From NCBI GenBank assembly GCA_900315545.1, contig OMZM01000004.1:1-64000 (forward strand): DNA of 64,000 nt, written 5' to 3'. Positions within the stretch are counted from its first letter, which is position 1, and the number at the start of each line of letters is the position of its first letter. The notes beneath the pieces were generated by a model that was given only the letters and a program-made list of their open reading frames with translations, was not told the DNA's origin and did no database searches. Source of the DNA: an uncultured Prevotella sp. Lineage in GTDB: Bacteria > Bacteroidota > Bacteroidia > Bacteroidales > Bacteroidaceae. The position numbers and the translations under genes were made by a program. Positions 35,951 to 45,800 of the stretch are shown piece by piece.

Positions 35951-37423
35951 ATGATTAGCTTTTCTATTAGTCTCGTAGCGCTTGTTTTAGGCTACATGAT
36001 ATATGGTAAATTCATAGAAAAAGTTTTTTCTCCCGACGACCGTCCCACGCCAGCCATTTCAAAGGCAGATGGGGTAGATTTCATGGTATTGCCGAGCTGG
36101 AAAATTTTTATGATTCAGTTTCTCAACATAGCCGGTACAGGTCCTATTTTCGGCGCCATCATGGGCGCGAAGTTTGGTCCTGTCAGCTATTTGTGGATAG
36201 TCTTTGGCTGTATTTTTGCAGGTGCTGTCCACGACTACCTCAGTGGCATGCTTTCCATGAGGCACGGCGGAGCCAACCTGCCCGACATGATAGGAACATA
36301 TCTGGGCAACAAGACCAAGACCGTGATGCTGCTTTTCTCAATCATACTGCTGATGGTGGTCGGCGCAGTGTTTGTTTACAGTCCGGCAGAAATACTTACC
36401 GGAATATGGGAACCGCAGTTCGTAAAGGAACATATCGGAAGCAATGTCTTCTGGATAATCATCATATTCTTATACTATATTATAGCCACGATGCTGCCAA
36501 TCGACAAGATTATAGGCAGAATCTATCCGCTCTTCGCCTTCTCGCTGCTGTTCATGGCAGTGGCACTGATGGTGATGCTCTATGTCAAGATGCCTCATCT
36601 GCCTGAAATCTGGACAGACTTCGGCAACATGGGCATGTCGCGCCTCGGACTGCCAGACACCATTTTCCCATGTCTTTTCATAACGATAGCCTGCGGAGCC
36701 ATAAGCGGTTTCCACGCAACGCAGAGCCCGCTGATGGCAAGATGCATTAAGTCGGAGCGCATGGGACGCCCAATCTTTTACGGCTCGATGATAACCGAAG
36801 GTCTCGTGGCACTCATCTGGGCTACCGTGTCGATGTATTTCTTCTACGACAGCCCTGAACCCGGATATGAAAGCATAGCCGCAGCAACGGAAGGCTCGCA
36901 CAGCTCGGCACCGGCAATAGTAAACATCATCTGCAACGAATGGCTAGGTATCTTCGGCGGAATATTAGCCATGCTCGGCGTAGTGGCTGCACCTATAACC
37001 AGCGGCGACACTGCCCTGCGCAGTGCACGACTGATAATAGCAGACTTCCTGAAGATGGAGCAGCACTCCATCAAGCGACGCCTGATGATATGCATACCGA
37101 TGTTTGCACTTGTGATAGCCATACTTGTGTGGCAGATGAGCGATGCCGACGGTTTCCAGAAGATATGGAGCTGGTTCGGATGGTCAAACCAGACACTGTC
37201 GGTATTCACGCTGTGGACAATAACAGTGTACCTCGTACGCAAGAAGAAACTGTATATCGTTACACTCATACCGGCACTGTTTATGACAACAGTATGCTGC
37301 ACTTTCATATTCATCAGCAAGCAGGCACTGGCTCTGCCCGAAACACTGGCATACATTCTCGGCGGCGGAATATGCGCCCTGAGCCTCGTGTTGTTTGTAA
37401 TTTGGAAAAGAAATCAAAAATAA
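35951..37423 (+). CDS. cstA: Carbon starvation protein CstA (short form)
   Basis: The 490-residue inner-membrane protein has about 13 hydrophobic segments and CstA signatures: the SWKIFMIQFLNIAGTGPIFG segment, VHDYLSGMLSMRHGG, PMIYGKF-like N-terminus and ISGFHATQSPLMARC. CstA proteins are peptide or pyruvate transporters induced on starvation. It is the shorter form (E. coli CstA is about 700 residues) common in anaerobes. Transcription starts near 35922. An outer-membrane beta-barrel gene follows by 11 bp, so both may be induced together. Confidence 0.9.
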   Translation: MISFSISLVALVLGYMIYGKFIEKVFSPDDRPTPAISKADGVDFMVLPSWKIFMIQFLNIAGTGPIFGAIMGAKFGPVSYLWIVFGCIFAGAVHDYLSGMLSMRHGGANLPDMIGTYLGNKTKTVMLLFSIILLMVVGAVFVYSPAEILTGIWEPQFVKEHIGSNVFWIIIIFLYYIIATMLPIDKIIGRIYPLFAFSLLFMAVALMVMLYVKMPHLPEIWTDFGNMGMSRLGLPDTIFPCLFITIACGAISGFHATQSPLMARCIKSERMGRPIFYGSMITEGLVALIWATVSMYFFYDSPEPGYESIAAATEGSHSSAPAIVNIICNEWLGIFGGILAMLGVVAAPITSGDTALRSARLIIADFLKMEQHSIKRRLMICIPMFALVIAILVWQMSDADGFQKIWSWFGWSNQTLSVFTLWTITVYLVRKKKLYIVTLIPALFMTTVCCTFIFISKQALALPETLAYILGGGICALSLVLFVIWKRNQK

Positions 37424-37434
37424 GAAATAATATT

Positions 37435-37929
37435 ATGTACAAGAAAAGAATTATCAATCTATTATTGGTGTTAGTATTCGCACTGTCGGCTAACGCACAG
37501 TTTGAAAAAGGAAAGTGTTATCTGGGAGCCTCGCTGACAGGTCTGAACCTCAGCTACAGTGGTGTCGACAATCTCAATTTGGGCGTTTCGGCTCAGGGTG
37601 GATACCTCTTTTACGACAACCTCATGGTGCTTGCCAACGCATCGTTCAAGCACTCAAACAACAAGGTGGTGCCAAACGAATACACGGCAGGACTCGGTGG
37701 CAGATACTACATCATACAGAACGGCATCTATCTCGGGCTCAATGCAAAGTGGATACACGCACAGCACAGCTACAACGACGTGATGCCCGGAATGGAAATA
37801 GGCTATGCTTTCTTCATCAACGGGTCGGTAACGATAGAGCCTGCACTGTATTACGACCAGTCATTCAGAAACCATAGCGACTATTCTACATTCGGATTTA
37901 AAGTTGGAATAGGAGTATATCTGAAATAA
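37435..37929 (+). CDS. Outer-membrane beta-barrel protein
   Basis: The 164-residue protein has a signal peptide ending FALSANAQ, followed by alternating amphipathic strands and a C-terminal strand ending in GFKVGIGVYLK. It is the layout of an eight-stranded OmpA/OmpW-like barrel (outer membrane protein beta-barrel family). No peptidoglycan-binding domain is attached. Function is unknown. The ATG at 37435 follows cstA by 11 bp and the stop is 3 bp before recR, so the gene is in the middle of a compact operon. Confidence 0.7.
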   Translation: MYKKRIINLLLVLVFALSANAQFEKGKCYLGASLTGLNLSYSGVDNLNLGVSAQGGYLFYDNLMVLANASFKHSNNKVVPNEYTAGLGGRYYIIQNGIYLGLNAKWIHAQHSYNDVMPGMEIGYAFFINGSVTIEPALYYDQSFRNHSDYSTFGFKVGIGVYLK

Positions 37930-37932
37930 AAC

Positions 37933-38544
37933 ATGACCCAACAGTTGCCTTCACTGCTATTGCAGAACGCCGTAGACGAGTTTGCCAAACTCCCAGGCAT
38001 AGGTCAGAAGACGGCATTGCGTCTTGTGCTGAACCAACTGCGGCGCACCGACGAGGAAGTGGCTGCATTCACCGAGGCGCTGAACAGGCTGAAGGCTGAA
38101 GTGTGCTACTGCAAGGTGTGTCATAACATCAGCGATACCGAAGTATGCGGGATATGCTCAGACACAAAGCGCGACAAGGCTACGGTATGCGTAGTGGAGA
38201 ACATTCAGGACGTGATGTCGATAGAAAATACGCAGCAGTACAACGGGCTCTATCATGTGCTCGGCGGCGTCATCTCTCCGATAGACGGCATCGGACCGGC
38301 TGACTTGCAGATAGATTCACTCGTGGAACGCGTGGCAGAAGGAAACATCAGCGAGGTTATCATGGCACTGAGCAGCACTATGGAAGGCGACACGACAGTG
38401 TTCTACATACAGCGAAGGCTCGAACACTATAATGTCAAGATAACGGCAATAGCCAAAGGAATATCCGTAGGCGACGAACTGGAATATACCGACGAGATAA
38501 CGCTTGGCAGGGCAATATTAAACAGAATAGAACTGAACAAATAG
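37933..38544 (+). CDS. recR: Recombination mediator RecR
   Basis: RecR with RecO loads RecA on gapped DNA. The 203-residue protein has the N-terminal helix-hairpin-helix ([16 protein letters not shown]), the C4 zinc finger CKVCHN with CGIC, and the Toprim domain ([30 protein letters not shown]). The end has [17 protein letters not shown]. Full length. It begins 3 bp after the outer-membrane protein gene and ends 2 bp before a small membrane protein gene, suggesting translational coupling. Confidence 0.95.
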   Translation: MTQQLPSLLLQNAVDEFAKLPGIGQKTALRLVLNQLRRTDEEVAAFTEALNRLKAEVCYCKVCHNISDTEVCGICSDTKRDKATVCVVENIQDVMSIENTQQYNGLYHVLGGVISPIDGIGPADLQIDSLVERVAEGNISEVIMALSSTMEGDTTVFYIQRRLEHYNVKITAIAKGISVGDELEYTDEITLGRAILNRIELNK

Positions 38545-38546
38545 AT

Positions 38547-38966
38547 ATGAAGCAGGTAAGGACAAAGCTCATGATGATTTTCATGACGGCAATAGTGTCG
38601 TCTCTTGTCGTAGTATTGCTGTTTGAACTTAATATACTTCAGTCAGGAATATTGACAGGGGACAAGACGCTTGAATTTGTTATCGTTTCCGTCATGGAAC
38701 TGGCTACACTCATACTGATTCCGCTGGCACTCTATCTTTTCAAGATAAAGCGTGTAAGGAAAGAACTCGTGGAAAAGAAAGAAGAAGCACTTGGCAAATG
38801 GGGAGCAATTCGCATAATGATGCTTGCCGACACGATGTTTGTCAACACATTCCTGTACTATATGTTCATGAATGTTACCTTTGCCTATATGGCAATAATA
38901 CTGCTGCTGTCGCTGGCTTTCATATTCCCTACAAATGAAAGATGCGAACAGGACGTGGCGGAATAG
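38547..38966 (+). CDS. Small four-helix membrane protein, unknown
   Basis: The 139-residue protein has four predicted membrane segments (about 10-28, 43-64, 90-108, 112-130) and a basic, Lys-rich loop KIKRVRKELVEKKEEALG between the second and third. I do not recognise the family with certainty; proteins of this size and layout are found next to recR in Bacteroidales. It starts 2 bp after the recR stop and is followed after 19 bp by a glycosyltransferase. Confidence 0.5.
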   Translation: MKQVRTKLMMIFMTAIVSSLVVVLLFELNILQSGILTGDKTLEFVIVSVMELATLILIPLALYLFKIKRVRKELVEKKEEALGKWGAIRIMMLADTMFVNTFLYYMFMNVTFAYMAIILLLSLAFIFPTNERCEQDVAE

Positions 38967-38985
38967 CAACTGACGGTTATAATAT

Positions 38986-40188
38986 ATGTATATGCAGCTC
39001 TCAATAGTTATAGTAAACTACAACGTAAAGCACTATCTGCGCCAATGTCTCGACAGCGTCAGAAAGGCAATAGAAGGCATGGATGCAGAAGTGTTCGTAG
39101 TCGACAATCATTCGCGCGACGGCAGTGTGGAATACCTGAAGCAACGCTATCAAGACGTGAAATTTATTGAGAGCAACCACAATCTCGGCTTTGCACGGGC
39201 AAACAACCTGGCTATCAGGCAGAGCAGGGGCAAGTATGTGCTGCTGCTTAACCCAGATACGATAGTGGCAGAAGACACTATAAGAAACGTCATAAATTTC
39301 ATGGATGCCCACGAGGAAGCCGGCGGAGTGGGAGTGAGGATGCTGAAATGCAACGGAGAAAGCGCACTGGAATCGCGAAGAGGCATGCCTACACCAATGA
39401 CGGCATTCTATAAAATGTGCGGACTGTGCCGTCGTTTCCCAAAATCAAGGAGGTTTGGCAAATACTATATGGGCTATCTGCCATGGGACAAGCCATGCCA
39501 GATAGACATTATTAGTGGAGCATTCTGCATGCTCAGACATACTGCGTTAGACAAGGTTGGACTGATAGACGAAGATTTCTTCATGTATGGCGAAGACATC
39601 GACCTGTCGTACAGGCTGCTGAAAGGCGGATTCCAGAACTGGTATCTGCCGGAAATAATACTGCACTATAAAGGAGAAAGCACGCAGAAGTCATCGTTCA
39701 GGTATGTACATGTATTCTACGAAGCAATGCTAATCTTCTTTAAGAAACACTACGGCAACGTGAGTGCATTCATATCACTGCCAATCAAGATTGCAATTTA
39801 TGTCAAGGCAGCCATGACACTTGCCACGATGCAGTTCTACAGAATGCAGAAAGCACTCGGTTTTTTCTCAACCAAGAGGACGAAAGAAGCCGAATATATA
39901 TTCATAGGAAGTGAAGAAACAATCAGCGAATGCAGGCAACTGGCAGAGCGAAAAGGACTGACGGCACGATATGAGACAGGCGACGATACCACAAAGCCTA
40001 ATGGACATTTGGACATTATAGACACTGTGGAGACTGACAGAAAGACTTTCATGGTTTACGACGTTAGCGCATACACATATAAACACATATTACAACTGTT
40101 CGCAAAGAAACCAATGGATAATGTCAGAATAGCCACATACGACAAAAACACCCACACTCTTATAACAGAAGATGATATAATAATGTAA
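38986..40188 (+). CDS. Glycosyltransferase family 2
   Basis: The 400-residue protein begins with a GT-A domain: SIVIVNYNVKHYLRQCLDSV, FVVDNHSRDGSVEYL, NHNLGFARANNLAI, LLLNPDTIV (the metal-binding acidic motif is NPDT here), and DEDFFMYGEDIDLSYRL. It resembles rhamnosyl- or dTDP-sugar transferases of the WbbL type. The C-terminal 130 residues are a Bacteroidota-specific extension with a hydrophobic segment (about residues 255-285) that may anchor it to the membrane, and an ending region rich in Thr/Asp. It would build a cell-surface glycan. An acetyltransferase gene follows by 14 bp. Confidence 0.85.
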   Translation: MYMQLSIVIVNYNVKHYLRQCLDSVRKAIEGMDAEVFVVDNHSRDGSVEYLKQRYQDVKFIESNHNLGFARANNLAIRQSRGKYVLLLNPDTIVAEDTIRNVINFMDAHEEAGGVGVRMLKCNGESALESRRGMPTPMTAFYKMCGLCRRFPKSRRFGKYYMGYLPWDKPCQIDIISGAFCMLRHTALDKVGLIDEDFFMYGEDIDLSYRLLKGGFQNWYLPEIILHYKGESTQKSSFRYVHVFYEAMLIFFKKHYGNVSAFISLPIKIAIYVKAAMTLATMQFYRMQKALGFFSTKRTKEAEYIFIGSEETISECRQLAERKGLTARYETGDDTTKPNGHLDIIDTVETDRKTFMVYDVSAYTYKHILQLFAKKPMDNVRIATYDKNTHTLITEDDIIM

Positions 40189-40202
40189 AAGGAAATACAG
40201 TC

Positions 40203-40718
40203 GTGGAACGTGTCAGCAACATAAATATAAGAGCGATAGAGCCGGAAGATCTCGACTGGCTATACGGTATAGAGAACGATGCCGAACTGTGGGACATTGG
40301 ACAGACAAATGTACCATACTCCCGATACTGCCTGCATCGGTACCTGTCGGAAACATCTTCCGACATATATGCAGACAAACAGCTGAGACTTATCATAGAG
40401 ACGAAAAAAGAAAAGAAAGCAGTAGGCATAATCGACCTTATGAATTTCGAGCCGCGACACCAGCGTGCAGAAATAGGAGTCGTAATAGCCAAGCCTTACA
40501 GACACAATGGGTATGCAAGAGAAGCACTAAGACAGACAATAGAATATAGCCGTAGCATAATACACTTAAACCAGATTTATGCCTTTGTCGGAGAACAGAA
40601 TCAAGCATCAAGACAACTCTTTGAGTCAATGAATTTCCAACAGACAACGTGCTTGAAACAGTGGTTGCGCACAGAAGAAGGATATGAAGATGTAGTGGTA
40701 TATCAACTTTTTTTATAA
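40203..40718 (+). CDS. GNAT family N-acetyltransferase
   Basis: The 171-residue protein is of the RimJ/RimL or SpeG-like GNAT type: IRAIEPEDLDWLYGIEND at the start, GIIDLMNFEPRHQRAEIGVVI, the acetyl-CoA loop PYRHNGYAREAL, and AFVGEQNQASRQLFESMNFQ near the end. It would transfer acetyl from acetyl-CoA to an amine; SpeG-like members use spermidine and others ribosomal proteins. The substrate cannot be decided. The start is a GTG at 40203, 14 bp after the glycosyltransferase stop. Confidence 0.85.
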   Translation: MERVSNINIRAIEPEDLDWLYGIENDAELWDIGQTNVPYSRYCLHRYLSETSSDIYADKQLRLIIETKKEKKAVGIIDLMNFEPRHQRAEIGVVIAKPYRHNGYAREALRQTIEYSRSIIHLNQIYAFVGEQNQASRQLFESMNFQQTTCLKQWLRTEEGYEDVVVYQLFL

Positions 40719-40758
40719 AAAATACCTAATAATTTTTGGTAGTATCAAAGTAAATACT

Positions 40759-40766
40759 TACCTTTG
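40759..40766 (+). promoter_or_regulatory. -7 element of tRNA-Asp genes
   Basis: TACCTTTG, 28 bp before the first tRNA. An upstream TTTGG lies about 20 bp before it at about 40735. Confidence 0.6.
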
Positions 40767-40794
40767 CAACCGCAAAAAGGCAAAGACCGATAAT

Positions 40795-40868
40795 GGTGCG
40801 TTAGTTCAGTAGGTTAGAATGCCTGCCTGTCACGCAGGAGGTCACGAGTTCGAATCTCGTACGCACCG
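40795..40868 (+). tRNA. tRNA-Asp (GTC), first copy
   Basis: A 74-nt cloverleaf with acceptor stem GGTGCGT/ACGCACC, D-arm TTAGTTCAGTAGGTTAGAA, anticodon loop CTGTCAC with anticodon GTC, variable loop AGGTC and T-arm GAGTTCGAATCTC. CA follows the discriminator G. Confidence 0.96.
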
Positions 40869-40886
40869 CAATCTTAAAGCCTTTTT

Positions 40887-40960
40887 GGTGCGTTAGTTCA
40901 GTAGGTTAGAATGCCTGCCTGTCACGCAGGAGGTCACGAGTTCGAATCTCGTACGCACCG
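40887..40960 (+). tRNA. tRNA-Asp (GTC), second copy
   Basis: Identical in all 74 bases to the first copy, 18 bp downstream, and in the same transcript. The exact identity implies recent duplication or gene conversion. Confidence 0.96.
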
Positions 40961-40980
40961 CAGAAACAACACTAAATATA

Positions 40981-41025
40981 ATAAAGCATCACACAAATAT
41001 ACGGGTGATGCTTTATTTTGTTTTC
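40981..41025 (+). terminator. Terminator of tRNA-Asp operon
   Basis: AAAGCATCAC at 40983-40992 pairs with GTGATGCTTT at 41005-41014 and is followed by ATTTTGTTTT. Confidence 0.8.
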
Positions 41026-41064
41026 TAACCGTTAATAATTCAATTAAAAAAAGAGGCAATATCT

Positions 41065-42852
41065 TTGGCTTACAAGGCTCGCAAGAGCGGTGTGAAGTCT
41101 GGGGAGCGTGTGAGTCCTTTTGCGCGTCAGCAGAATTTGTTTGCCTTTGATGATGGTGCTACGGTGTCTGACTACACGAATGCTACGATAATGATGCTTG
41201 CAGACATTGTCAACGGTGCTAAGGTAACGGAGTTGAAGAAGACGATTTCAATCTACAATGACCGTGCCCGTGATGCAGCCTCTGGTCAGTCTGACATATT
41301 CAGTGCGGAATTAAAAACAAAAGAGGACATATTAAAAGAAGTAAACGAATTATTGAACTATGGAACAGAAGAAGCTAAAGAATCAGCCCTCAGCCGTGCA
41401 GACGCGAGCCGTCGGGCAAGTTCCGAGTCTGTCGGAGCAGAGAGCGTTGAACAAGATGGCACTGCTGGCGTCAGCCGTGAAGGAAGCGCGGACGTAGAAG
41501 ATTCAGTGCAAGCAGCATTGGCAGCAGCCGAGCAGGAAACCAATACCGAGCCTACCGAAGCACAGAAAGAGGCTGGCAATTACAAAAAAGGACACGTTAA
41601 GATTGACGGTTATAATATAACAATCGAGAATCCTAAGGGCAGTGAACGTAGCGGACAAGACAAAGACGGCAAGAAGTGGAGTATAACCATGAATAATACT
41701 TATGGTTATATCTTAGGAACGGAAGGCGTAGACGGAGACCATATAGATGTATTCTTGTCGGACAATCCTTCCGAAGGCAATGTATATGTAGTAGACCAAG
41801 TTAACGCAGATGGCAGCTTTGACGAACATAAGGTTATGTATGGTTTCCCTGATATTGAGAGCGCACGCAAGGCTTATCTATCCAACTATGAAGAAGGCTG
41901 GCAGGGCTTAGGCAATATTACTGGTGTCAGCAAGGAAGAATTTAAGAAATGGGTAGACAGTAGCCATAGGAAGACAAAGCCGTTTGCGGAATACAGCAGC
42001 GTGAAGCCATTGGGTGACATGCAAGTCAAAGAGAGTCGTGAGACTGCTTTGCGTGATGGTTTGATTGACAAGCTACGCAGCGCAGGCATAGAGGTGATAA
42101 CCGACGAGGAAGAGGCGCAGCGTGTACTGGATGCAGCGAATGGAGAGGTGACGCTTCAAAAACGTCTTTCAGACCTTCAGAAGGCAGAGAGGTTTATCGT
42201 TGAAGGTTTGAAAAGCAACAGACGAAACGGTCACTTCTTAATTGAGTTGCCGTCAAAAGTGAAAAGGATGGTTCGTAATGCTATGGGGCGTGACTTTGAT
42301 AGCCATGTAATTACGATAGGTGGCATCCGTCATGGATTAAAAAATCATGGTGTTAGTGGAGATAAACTAAGTTTAAGAAGCATACCTATACGAGAGGAAG
42401 ATGCAGCACTCATTCCTTACATCATGACAGCACCTGACTATGTGAGGAAGGGCTCTACATTAAACAATCGTGACTCTGTCAGGTTCTATAAAACTCTGGA
42501 GAATGGTTATGTTGTGGTGGTAGAGAAAGAATGGGCAAACAGTGCCACAGACCTTGAAACAATAAACATTTGGGGAGAACTCTCCGATGCGGTCAATGTC
42601 CGTAAGGACCCTGAGCAGAACGTCCGAAACGCCACCATCGGCAGGAGTGACGCTGCAAAGATACGAAAAGATGCAGAAACGGCAATAAAAAATGATGAAA
42701 AAATTTCATTGCACAAAGTATTTCATGGCAGCGGTAATGATTTTGAGCGTTTCGACCACTCGCACATGGGCGAGGGCGAAGGTGCGCAAGCTTATGGTTG
42801 GGGAACGAGCGGTTTACCAATTTCTTTACAAACAAAAACCCGACTGCTGTAG
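41065..42852 (+). pseudogene. Phage giant polyvalent protein, N-terminal part (frameshifted)
   Basis: This 595-codon part starts with TTG after AAAGAGGCAATATC. After a short helical lead (residues 1-105) and an acidic linker, residues about 175-312 are the inorganic-pyrophosphatase-like (InPase) domain of phage polyvalent proteins: KIDGYNITIENPKG, NTYGYILGTEGVDGDHIDVF, HKVMYGFPDIESARKAYL. A linker module (325-362) follows, then a nuclease-like region about 364-540 (VITIGGIRHGLKNHG, FYKTLENGYVVVVEKEW), and then the start of an ADP-ribosyltransferase domain, VFHGSGNDFERFDHSHMGEG. That domain is cut after about 30 residues, and the frame ends at 42852 while the neighbouring frame continues. Confidence 0.75.
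42040..42149 (+). repeat. Direct repeat, linker module copy 1
   Basis: 110 bp encoding the segment ETALRDGLIDKLRSAGIEV onward through DEEEAQR and LDAANG. It is about 95% identical to 43899-44008. Different nuclease-like modules follow each copy. Confidence 0.8.
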
Positions 42853-45800
42853 AAAATGACACGTCAAACACTGACAAACAGCACGTGTCCCGGCAATCGG
42901 TTTCGGGTGCAAAGTTACAAAAAGTTTCTGATTTTGCAAATTATTCTCCTGTATATTACTCTAATGCGGAGAAAGCAGTGGAAGGTATCAGCCAGAACAA
43001 AGCAACGGCAGAACAGTGGCTTGCAATGATACAGAAACAAGGTGGGCTGAAAGCAGGCGAGGACAAATGGCTTGGACTGCGGGACTGGCTGACAGCGCGG
43101 AAGGGACAGAGTTTGACTAAAGAAGAACTGCTTGACTATATCCGTGAGAATCAGGTGCATGTGGACGAAGTGTCGTACACTGCTAATCCGCAAGGTTTTG
43201 AAGATTTGAAACGTGAGTATGACGGTGAGGATTTGACGCTGCCTAAAAAAGAGGCAGACAAGGCTTTGCAGAAACTTTTGGCTAATGGGCATAAGGTCGC
43301 GTTTTACGGTGATGAGTACAAGCCGAAGTATGATGAGCATGGCAACCTTATAGAGCAGAACACAGACCCTCAGCCGAAAGGCAAGGGTATGTTTGGTAAT
43401 ATCTACGACCAGTTTAAAGGTAAGGCGAAAGAAGCCATTGCATTCTTACTGCAAAAGAAAGAGGGCGAGGCAACTGGCGCATTGCACCACAAAGACATAG
43501 GCGACATAGATTTAGTTTGGGGCGAGGAAGGAACTGGTAAGAGCGACGGCTTTGGTCTTGCTAAATTAGTAAAGTATCATCCCGAAGTATTGGATAATCT
43601 TCAGAATATACTTGACGATATGCACGTCGTGCAACGTTCGGATAACCGTGTTAGATTAGAGAGTGTTTCTCATCAAGCTGCAGTCCGTTTGACTTGGGAT
43701 AACCAAAAGAAGAATTGGTTACTTACTGCTTTTGAAAAGAAAAACAGTGCCCCCGACAATACGACGGACACTGCCGAGACCTTAAAAGAAGGCGAGCGGA
43801 ATGACACAGTTACTCCGCAAAACACTGTTTCCATCGGCAAAGATACGGACAAATCTTCATCCGTGCAAGAAAACGGTGGAAAAAATGCTGAAACTCGCGA
43901 GACTGCTTTGCGTGATGGCTTGATAGACAAGCTACGCAGCGCAGGCATAGAGGTGATAACCGACGAGGAAGAGGCGCAGCGTATGCTGGATGCAGCGAAT
44001 GGAGATGTGGCTTTGAGCAGGGGACAAAAAAGAGCAGTAGAGACCGTCTCCGTATCTTCTAATGAAGAACATCAACAAACCGTCATCTCAACTGCTGATA
44101 ATGCAAAGGTACTAAATAATCTTGACAATCTTGCAAAAAAATTAGATAATTTAACACAAACACCAGTAAAAACATTCCTGGGAGAAGTTGCAAAAGCACT
44201 TGGTGCAGAACAATATGGAAGTGGAAGCCAGTATGCCACTTTTGAAACGAAGAATGGGCAGATTGTTACTATTCGTTTGGCAGATCATAATGCACATACC
44301 AGTGGTTTTGATTACAGCGGAAAGGATAATGGTATCAGTATCGTTATATCAGCAAAGAAGAATAGTGGTATAAATAATGATGGCAATGCCCACATTGTAG
44401 AATACTACTATGATGCTATCAAACTTCGCCGTGCAAACGGCAAGCCTTTGGCAGACATCGTGCGTGCTATTCAGCAATCACTGTATAGTGGCGAGTTCAA
44501 AGACCCTACTGGACTTGCAGAGCGTGAGGAGGTGAATGTAAGCAGCACAGCCAATGAAGTTAAATTCTTGCGTACGGACAGCGGTGAGATTTATGGTTTC
44601 ACGAAAGACGGTAAGATATATATAGACCCACGCAAGGCAAATCCTAAGGCATGGGAGCAGCTAAAGAGTGAGTTGGAGAAAGAGAAGGACTTGTTTGACT
44701 ATGTCAAGAGCCTTTATCCCGAACTGAGTGGCGACGACTTGATGGACGAGGTGTTTGCTCACTTCTCTGGCAGGCGAGGTGCAGAGCGTTTGCGCAGTGA
44801 ACAGGAGAAGATGATGCAGAAGGCTAATGGAATATTCGACAAGGCTAAGATAACAACCATGTTTGACAGGCTAAGGAATATTCTGCATGACTTCTGGGCT
44901 CAGGCACGCGACCTGTTTGCAGGCAAGACCGAAGGCATTGGGAAGTTATCGGCAGAGGATTTTGCAGACATGGCTTTAGCAGACTTGATAAAAGGCGAGA
45001 AGCCTTTGGCTGAAGGAGGCAAAGAAGTAAGGTATAATAAGATAGACAATGCCTTAGAGGATGAGAATATTTCTGAATACTCATTCCGTACATTGCGCAG
45101 CGACCGTTTTTATAATGGTATATCCAACAGTGATGCCTTTGCTGAGCTGCTTGATGAAAATACTTCATGGGTTGATGGCTCTTTGAACTTGCTTCGTGCT
45201 TTGAAGAAACGTTTTGGCGGTGAGGTTGTTTCTGCTTCCAGCGGTGCTAAGTATGCTTTGGAACATGGTCTTGTTCCTGTTCCGGACGGCAAGTATTCCG
45301 GCAAGGATGGCGAATACCACCATATAGAGTTTGAGTCAGACAATGGCGAGCGTTTTGTGGAGTCTGTTCCTTTTGTCGACGCTGAGAGTGTTGGGGACGA
45401 CTATGGTATCAGATACCGCATTCGTAAGGACGATCCTCCCAAAAAGACAGGTATCGGCTATAAGGTGTTTGTGTTGAAAGACGGCAAACTATATCCTCCT
45501 ATGGTAGCCAATCCTAACGGCGAGGCTACTCCTGTGGGTGTATGGCTTGATGCAGATGCCGCCCCTGTTGCAGGTGTTACAAAGACAGGTCGCCAGCAGG
45601 TTAAGGCAGGTGGCAAGGGAACACAGGGAGGTAGCGGCAAGTTGGCATACCGTCCCGGCTGGCACTTGGGCGAGATACCTTATGCACTCCAGTTCAACCG
45701 CATGGACCCCGAAACAGGACAGCGCGAGTTGTTCCCTGCAAACTTTGTGTGGGCAGAGGTGGAGTATGCGAACGATGTGGACTACCAAGAGGAAGCCATG

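Noticed and set aside
42655-42675. Possible CRISPR repeat fragment or promoter in the phage protein gene (GCTGCAAAGATACG)
   Set aside because: It matches only the short CAAAGATA word in the middle of a conserved coding frame, so it is coincidence.
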